From positions 60,234-124,233 of the forward strand of contig JAJFJN010000014.1 in NCBI GenBank assembly GCA_021773975.1: a stretch of DNA of 64,000 bases. Direction: 5' to 3'. The translations under genes were made by a program, and so were the position numbers. The notes under the pieces are model-generated. The model saw only the letters and a list, made by a program, of their open reading frames with translations. It did no database searches and had not been told where the DNA came from. This stretch comes from Gammaproteobacteria bacterium (GTDB taxonomy: Bacteria; Pseudomonadota; Gammaproteobacteria; Chromatiales; Chromatiaceae). Below, one piece after another: positions 63,882 to 64,000 of this stretch (position 1 is its first letter; each line of letters starts with the position of its first letter).

Positions 63882-64000
63882 CTAACTCATTGATATTGGA
63901 TTAGAGTTACGAGTCATTTTCAGGCAATCAAAGACTGCCCGTGTATTCAGCAGCAGTTTCTTCATCATTTCTGGGATCGTCTCATTTTTCTTCCTGCTTT
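63882..64000 (-). CDS. 3' end of an ORF entering from the right edge
   Basis: One minus-strand frame is open from the right edge to a TAG at 63882-63884. It gives about 39 residues, ending in LLLNTRAVFDCLKMTRNSNPISMS. The composition looks like a protein C-terminus, but no family can be named from so little. It would be a cargo gene of the element. Confidence 0.35.
   Translation of the reverse strand, partial: SRKKNETIPEMMKKLLLNTRAVFDCLKMTRNSNPISMS

Overview
The window reads as one chromosomal segment of a Gammaproteobacterium with moderate G+C. The main support is the gene order from carA to tRNA-fMet (carA-carB-greA-rlmE-ftsH-folP-glmM-tpiA-secG-tRNA-Leu-nuoA..N-tRNA-fMet), a housekeeping backbone typical of that class. 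I cannot name the genus. The left edge cuts malQ. The right edge lies inside an integrated element.

Layout. 1-3.2 kb: storage-sugar genes (malQ end, galU), then a TPR lipoprotein and a YqaA-like membrane protein on the other strand. 3.2-6.5 kb: poorly conserved, AT-rich accessory genes (exported kelch propeller with an NrfJ-like tail, an unrecognised membrane protein, a PqqD-like protein). 6.8-13.0 kb, minus strand: a complete N-type rotary ATPase operon in the order D-C-Q-B-E-F-A-G. It has a b/delta-like AtpF, no visible AtpR, a c subunit missing one canonical Na+ ligand, and an alpha subunit with Arg in place of the P-loop Lys. 13.4-19.4 kb: a five-gene signalling operon (Rcp1-like receiver, hybrid kinase, periplasmic solute-binding protein, membrane HAMP-PAS kinase, receiver-GGDEF cyclase). 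19.4-31.1 kb: M1-like metallopeptidase, ChaN-PDZ lipoprotein, orphan ParA ATPase, hrpA, YchJ-like protein, lytic transglycosylase, and a diguanylate cyclase fused to a LuxR-type HTH, a GxGxxG nucleotide-binding domain and a GAF domain. 31.1-35.2 kb: rsgA, an M48 protease, orn, queG. 35.3-46.5 kb: carAB with a leader attenuator, then greA to secG. 46.6-61.5 kb: tRNA-Leu(GAG), the 14-gene complex I operon with a recognisable promoter, and initiator tRNA.

61.45 kb to the right edge: an element inserted at the initiator tRNA. A large serine recombinase gene runs antisense into the tRNA and takes its last codons and stop codon from it. A small coupled ORF, a cluster of perfect inverted repeats and further small ORFs follow. 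In many Gammaproteobacteria rimP-nusA-infB follows this tRNA, so the element probably separates that cluster from its usual neighbour.

The least ordinary items are the HTH-Rossmann-GAF-GGDEF protein, the solute-binding-protein/kinase/cyclase operon, the N-ATPase sequence deviations, the carAB leader and the tRNA-fMet serine-recombinase element.
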